DNA from: Pelecanus crispus
Taxonomy: Eukaryota; Chordata; Aves; Pelecaniformes; Pelecanidae
DNA: 64,000 nucleotides
Direction: 5' to 3'
Assembly: GCF_030463565.1 (NCBI RefSeq)
Contig: NC_134653.1
Location: forward strand, 33,107,150 to 33,171,149
Part shown: one piece after another, positions 62,854 to 64,000 of the stretch
Numbering within the stretch: the stretch's first letter is position 1
Layout of the letters: the number at the start of each line of letters is the position of its first letter
Notes under the pieces: model-generated
The model's input: only the letters and a program-made list of their open reading frames with translations
What the model was told of the DNA's origin: nothing
Databases searched by the model: none
Translations under genes and position numbers: made by a program

Positions 62854-64000
62854 AACGAACAGGGGGCTGTAAACACACCTGTGACCAGAAAGTTGTGTGT
62901 GCTCCAAAGGACCATGACAATGTGCGTGTGCAGGTGCCGGGGGGGAAAGAAGAAAAAGGAGGGTGCCCAGAGCTGGGGGAATTTCTGTGCTATCGGCGAT
63001 AGGTCAGCACATGTCTGCGTGTGCCTGCATCGTTCGCGGCCACATGTGTATGAATTTCCCTGCGAGCCCTCTGAAACCAGCACGGCTGCGTCAGGGCCCC
63101 CGTGCAGCCAGCTGCTGGGTAGAATTTCTGCCCGCGCACCTTGGCTCTGCAGCATCGTTTCTGCATGGATACACGCGTGCCGCCTTAAACTGCACAGCAG
63201 CTGGGTAGGTCCTGGATGCGCAGCCGTACGCGGTCGGCTGTTCTTTGCGCATCTGTATTTTCTGCATAAAACTGCGTGGAAGATGATGCCACGTGGCGCC
63301 ATGGCTGGCACCTGCTTGTATTTCTGGCAGATGCACACAGGCTCAGGTGAACTGTGCGTGCGCTGGCGGACATGCACAGAAATTGCCCCGCAACTAATGA
63401 GTACAGGAAGGTTAGGGCAATCGGGGATTTGCCATGGCTGGGACATTGCCCCTGTGAACGGCACACATAGGAAAAGCCTAATAAGATTTATCTTGCATGC
63501 AGATTTGCACACAGTGTCTTTTCTGTGTTTGTGATGGAAAGAAAATTCTAAGGGACTTCAAAATTAAGAGACAGAAACTTGATTTTTTAAAGTGGCCAAC
63601 TGAAAAAGCCAATTAAAGGTTCTAAAAGTTAGAGATAAGATTTTTCTAAGGAAAAAGAAGTGTTATACCAAACACAGATCACTATTTCACGCCTTAACCA
63701 ACATAAAATTCAACATCAAGCTGCAAGCTGGTGGATCCACCATGGGATTCTGTTGCATGTGCTGAAATGGAGAACAGATCCGCACATACTTTGCACCTTG
63801 TGGCTCCTAACGCTGGGGAAAATGAAGCGCAACATAGCCTAGAGGGAAGTATTTTTAAAGAAAGCTTATTAGTTCTTAGTCAAAGCTAAACCCAAAGACG
63901 ACCAGTTTTACGTGGGTGTTTTGGAAGTGAAAAGACAGGTATGGGAGGAGGTTTAAATGTACGAGCAGTGACGGAGAAAAGTCCTGAAGCAGGAAGGAGC
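62854..64000. other. Flank upstream of CCDC92, no gene recognised
   Basis: The first part is still GT-rich and moderately GC-rich; after about 63,500 it becomes A-rich. A 548-codon minus-strand open frame spans part of it, but most of that frame is repeat translation. I see no splice-bounded coding segment, RNA gene or transposon end here. Confidence 0.6.

Noticed and set aside
61866..63512. 548-codon minus-strand open frame rich in Cys, His and Thr, resembling a metal-binding protein
   Set aside because: Most of its length is translation of the minisatellite, and equivalent long frames exist in several frames on both strands. It has no splice or family support.

Overview
The window reads as nuclear DNA of a sauropsid, most likely a bird. 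It has intron-rich genes with GT-AG splice sites, degenerate CR1 retrotransposon ends, many compact introns (down to 72 bp), and a pair of neighbouring genes, DNAH10 and CCDC92, known to lie side by side in vertebrates. There are no bacterial-type operons, no CRISPR arrays, and no tRNA or rRNA gene that I could recognise. The species call is inference.

Positions 1 to about 42,450, plus strand: the 3' four fifths of DNAH10, an axonemal inner-arm dynein heavy chain. I placed 61 consecutive coding exons (354 to 42,290) by joining open segments at AG acceptors and GT donors and checking that every junction keeps phase. Together they encode about 3,594 residues with no internal stop. The family protein is about 4,470 residues, so roughly the first 880 lie upstream of the window. 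The exons run in order through stem and linker, AAA1 to AAA4 (each with a P-loop), the coiled-coil stalk with the microtubule-binding tip, AAA5, AAA6 and the C-terminal domain. One intron uses a GC donor. Introns hold two CR1 ends, a probable older LINE scrap, and small tandem and inverted repeats.

Positions about 42,560 to 61,800, minus strand: CCDC92, convergent (tail to tail) with DNAH10. Three coding exons (47,553-47,424, 47,004-46,963 and 45,430-44,655) give a 315-residue coiled-coil protein. A large first intron leads back to a GC-rich promoter island at about 61,040-61,990. The promoter carries a close match to the RFX X-box, the motif typical of ciliary genes. A second possible first exon (45,743-45,545), in phase with the last exon, suggests an undescribed isoform with a different N-terminus.

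Positions 61,990 to 64,000: a GT/GC-rich minisatellite of 15 units directly upstream of the CCDC92 promoter, with a duplicated block of about 165 bp and two inverted units, then about 1.1 kb with no recognisable gene.

Both genes belong to cilium biology: DNAH10 as a motor of the motile axoneme, CCDC92 as a centriole and cilium-associated coiled-coil protein. The candidates most worth checking are the X-box, the alternative CCDC92 first exon, the GC-AG intron and the structured minisatellite.
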